From positions 2,604,001 through 2,668,000 of the forward strand of contig CBDDKR010000002.1 in the NCBI GenBank assembly GCA_965230345.1: a stretch of DNA of 64,000 nt, written 5' to 3'. Positions 62,901-64,000 of this stretch are shown in pieces (within the stretch, counting starts at the first letter, position 1; each line of letters begins with the position of its first letter). Source of the DNA: JADKBO01 sp965230345. GTDB taxonomy: Bacteria > Bacteroidota > Bacteroidia > Chitinophagales > Saprospiraceae. A program made the translations under genes and the position numbers. The notes beneath the pieces were generated by a model. The model had not been told where the DNA came from, did not search any database, and saw nothing but the letters and a program-made list of their open reading frames with translations.

Positions 62901-63999
62901 CACAAATATTAAATGTTGGGTCATCAACCACACCATCAGCACCAACGGCTATATAATAAGTTTGTATTGGATTACCATCAACATCTGTCTGGATACCTAC
63001 GTTAGAAACATCAGGAGTAGAATCATCCGTATTACAGTTTATGGGTTCTGCTATTGTACCTCCTGGAACTAATGTTAATCCTGAACAATCGCCCTGATAA
63101 ATAGCAAATATTGGAGTCCAAGTTCCAGCAGTTGTAATGTTTATATATAATTGTTGCGCATCTAAGTCAGTATCTACCTGAAACCACACAGTGGGAATCT
63201 GGTCAAACATACAATCACTTACTGCTGTTTCAGGACAAGCATACTCTAAACATCCTGTAGTACATGCATTATATACGATTGTACCGTCTGCTGGGGTTTC
63301 TGGTGTTAATACGTCTACGACATCATCACATTCATCGGCATATTCACATGAAGGACCATCATTACTAACGCTAATATTGAATTGACCTTGCTCCTCTCCA
63401 TTAGATGGGTCTCCATCATCGGAATCAGTAGATACCTTTACATATATAGATGTAATGGACGGGTCTAAACATTTTACAGGAATTACTAATTCTTTGTCAC
63501 CTGCTGTACAATCCACAACAGGAGCACCTTCTACGATTGCTGGGGCCAAAGCACACGGACCAGTAGCGTAATACGCACCTGCACCATAATTTCCAGCACC
63601 TGTAAATGAAGTAACATCAATTGTTATGGCTGTCATGTCAGCTGTTATAGGAATTTCATACCATACGTCAGAGTTGTTCATAGCTTGAGCACATACAGGT
63701 AAAGTAAAGTCATTTGAAAACGTTGCACATTCTGTTGTTCCCATTTCACTAGATCCCACACCAAGAACTATTGCATTTTGACATAGATCATTTCCAGGAG
63801 GAGCAATGATTTTTATATCTAATTCGAATGTTCCAGGCATATCATTTCCTGTGCCAACAGCGATTAAGTATGTACTTCCTGGAGTAATTGGAACATTTGA
63901 AACCAATTCACCAGATTGCCCACACCCTGCTCCAGCAATTGGAGATAAAGGATCACAACTGTTATCAAAAACAGACATCATCCCTTGACCTTGGGTCAC
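56929..63999 (-). CDS. Giant secreted adhesin with T9SS type B sorting domain, N-terminus outside window
   Basis: At least 2,356 residues; the gene runs off the right end of the window and the real start is not seen. The sequence is a chain of beta-sandwich modules rich in Asn, Asp, Thr, Gly and Cys. In the middle, four modules of about 180 residues are recognisable by their CxCP openings: RCPCP (~1295), DCSCP (~1475), DCNCP (~1660) and DCTCP (~1836). SprB-like repeats (GDADGTITVINMTGGTTPYEYS) follow near 2100. The last ~90 residues are the gliding-associated CHU_C domain (IFTPNDDGVNNVFFV, FDRWGNKVFALENVPPNDP, GVYVYLIELTY), the type B T9SS signal. Likely a surface adhesin for gliding or attachment; no enzyme domain is visible. 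Confidence 0.92.
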   Translation of the reverse strand: MTQGQGMMSVFDNSCDPLSPIAGAGCGQSGELVSNVPITPGSTYLIAVGTGNDMPGTFELDIKIIAPPGNDLCQNAIVLGVGSSEMGTTECATFSNDFTLPVCAQAMNNSDVWYEIPITADMTAITIDVTSFTGAGNYGAGAYYATGPCALAPAIVEGAPVVDCTAGDKELVIPVKCLDPSITSIYVKVSTDSDDGDPSNGEEQGQFNISVSNDGPSCEYADECDDVVDVLTPETPADGTIVYNACTTGCLEYACPETAVSDCMFDQIPTVWFQVDTDLDAQQLYINITTAGTWTPIFAIYQGDCSGLTLVPGGTIAEPINCNTDDSTPDVSNVGIQTDVDGNPIQTYYIAVGADGVVDDPTFNICAATAIGTVACLGGIPPDYQNHTCNPAATFEITSRSNDPDGSLGLPLEGPFCPGEILDLHFEFFYDASATGNDWLQGIVPLFGEAVDQTSFDPSMIAVSPGGAQWFAEGVPQVNENVPNLCTYTDANGNLVLCNALCQACPCTGPLTAGSPLPGGWFWVTNGGGGCANDGTPQTMYGIPGGTQVNVEFDLQLQVKEYNDEAECNAFADKFSFALQTFSDGVTGCWEDPQGECLKDVNQIISYPIECELPPAVIATPNPKIICTGEDINVDVTTEDGSNLEIEIIVEDNPNVDGENDHTFFGSGTINDVLVNNSGSVQTVLYIMKALDPTITCPGPTDTLEVTIYPELLIEFDDLYVCEFQCADIAPNSITGGTGNYTSYEWSTGETGTSTINVCPTVPTTYVLTVTDDHGCSGTGEIEVDVKPKVKSFFDPEEVLFCQDGIEGNDDLITVTIDDGSPNYFFDWSFSPFGLEGSQSNDYIFFNGDSYQVEAEESFESFTGPYEVCVEIVDMFGCADTSCLEVTIQGAPNGSLELESPLVCGQTITNLVASFDQGSSVNGLDRFELYDCEGNFIELTSSDPGTFEDLDLEDNDCFVLVTYNIVGCSDVDTLHAPITTGEEAIVDGDSTICIGQNATISVTNASSFVNPTFEWDNTLNTSTITVSPDVTTTYIVTVTDGAGCSDIASFEVVVNPLPVISISGPTSFCTGSSTSLVVTSGSGASFTWTDASNTVISNTGSVMITNAGSYTVEVNIDGCVSDSTVVVTEDTNLNVNLNSPILCDNNPDTIFAGDGFAQYEWAFNNNVIVGEDTSFIEVSQEGSYSVTITDVTGCFGSDTVMIQNFNSPAAMVTDTIEVCRENTGIGPVTINFNDQVSGSMGVWGDTDLSGVDLSDLSSVSFEGIARDTYSFTFTTNTAMGTCEDVSYVMEVIVIRCPCPSVATLPIPDQCNNPGNVVNLNDYLTNPTVQIGSWSFISGPTTLTVNSDNLDLSSAAAGTYTVRWTIDNVAGNCPESSDQTIEVFEAPFAEIVSGPKTLCNEDTGQGPVSVDLNTFLVSGSSTGTWSQKSGTSVTGLPMVNATGLTAGEVLVFTYTTNTAQAPCEDIEIDVEITVRDCSCPFVTIADLPDLCNSGGTINLDDYITTDPSGLLGTWSINITPSPISGSILDPEGLLSGQYTVTYTLTDDPGAGCQREFTQTVLISRQPNAVAIGSGSPCNTNVSGNDPTSVNLFDLLDANPSAGTWSQTGGSPMLTIQADGTVEFDGQPINSSFEFTYTTNVATPPCTDIMVPVNVLVVDCNCPNIDINPVQPMCNTMAELDLSTLEGPMIGSGSWSVTGPSGNVPLTGTVLTVMDIPAGDYNLTYTLDPAPGGSCQLDTTQVLRVEEQNSATVLMSAQACSEDDGNNGNVIDLFELVTDGDTSGKWYDESGAEITIPNFADFQQYNPGDMVNITYVVSSEAPCMDITYPVVVEILDCTCPPIQVMDFEICSDQGTIDLTPYGDANKPGHFESTDVTIVSQNMVDVSMLNGNFNIDYVIDSPDPNCPDRNSFVMTVIREMNPGIAEETSLCVGDDDVISLFDLLEGEDVGGVWTETSNQPSSSGAFDPTAGTFNTTGQAVGSYTFEYAFTNNSPCPDVSSQVRVTIQNIPPVDAGEAQTLDCDLLSANIGGTPANDAFTYAWTHDGGQTVPNADQAQTSVNFPGVFTLTVTNKETGCTSSDQVTIDVSTDRPVAEVESTNITCFGDADGTITVINMTGGTTPYEYSNNGGATFQSSPIFTNLSPGSYQMVLQDAGGCVIELGTVELIQPAALALELGTNQVVKLDEEISLDITQFVDLDRITNLTWTITTESGDSVLCNEVSIPCLTYVHKAKENATICVEMSDENGCTISDCVTINVIRVRDITFPQIFTPNDDGVNNVFFVQDNDVALVNKFFIFDRWGNKVFALENVPPNDPTYGWNGKFNGKDVAQGVYVYLIELTYIGDEKEVETFSADITLIR

Positions 64000-64000
64000 A

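Noticed and set aside
1..64000. CRISPR arrays, prophage, restriction-modification or toxin-antitoxin systems
   Set aside because: No regularly spaced direct repeats and no genes of these classes were seen anywhere in the window.

Overview
The window comes from a low-GC Bacteroidota genome, most likely a gliding, Saprospira- or Cytophaga-like lineage (inference). Four secreted proteins carry type IX secretion (T9SS) sorting domains: two type A and two type B of the gliding-associated kind. Promoters follow the Bacteroidota pattern TTTG - about 19 bp - TAnnTTTG, Shine-Dalgarno sequences are mostly absent, and a DUF4295 gene follows rpmB-rpmG. Nearly everything looks like ordinary chromosome; the only mobile element seen is one IS1182-type insertion sequence.

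Layout. 1-7.0 kb: the end of a sodium/solute symporter, then a minus-strand operon with a GH13-like lipoprotein that has lost its catalytic residues, rlmH, a rhomboid protease, pssA, a TRAP substrate-binding protein without its permease, and two outer-membrane proteins. 7.2-15.3 kb: a TetR regulator, a TMTC-like membrane protein with TPRs, clpB and pbpC. 15.3-21.8 kb: a lipoprotein, two Fe-S oxidoreductase subunits, a small conserved protein, the Mrp/ApbC carrier and a lipoprotein amidohydrolase. 21.8-23.2 kb: 1.4 kb without genes but rich in RNA-like structure. 23.2-27.4 kb: an unrecognised 503-residue helical protein and an FG-GAP T9SS protein. 27.5-30.4 kb: tRNA-Arg, rpmB, rpmG, DUF4295, ftsY, corA. 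30.4-37.2 kb: a DnaA-box cluster, nrdB-nrdA, tyrS, two outer-membrane proteins. 37.3-41.3 kb: SRP RNA, transaldolase, and a cobalamin riboswitch leading a TonB receptor and a T9SS-exported DUF4465 protein. 41.4-45.1 kb: a small exported protein, a glycosyltransferase, ferredoxin-iscX-kdsC, rpsU and a small conserved protein. 45.1-46.9 kb: the IS. 47.0-56.1 kb: a type B T9SS protein, a small metalloprotease-like lipoprotein, an ECF sigma/membrane protein/Rof-like operon, a putative porin, aspartate kinase, a DUF4442 protein and a LysM-amidase. 56.9-64 kb: the C-terminal 2,356 residues of a giant type B T9SS adhesin that runs off the window.

The strongest candidates for something undescribed are (i) the 22.1-22.8 kb noncoding region, where three hairpin modules share a 12-nt tail, two of the hairpins keep an identical loop on stems that changed in a pairing-preserving way, and the last two lie in a unit with its own promoter, three-way junction and terminator; (ii) the GH13 pseudoenzyme lipoprotein; (iii) a B12-controlled receptor with a T9SS-exported DUF4465 partner; and (iv) DnaA boxes upstream of the ribonucleotide reductase operon, which could be a nrd control site or a replication origin.
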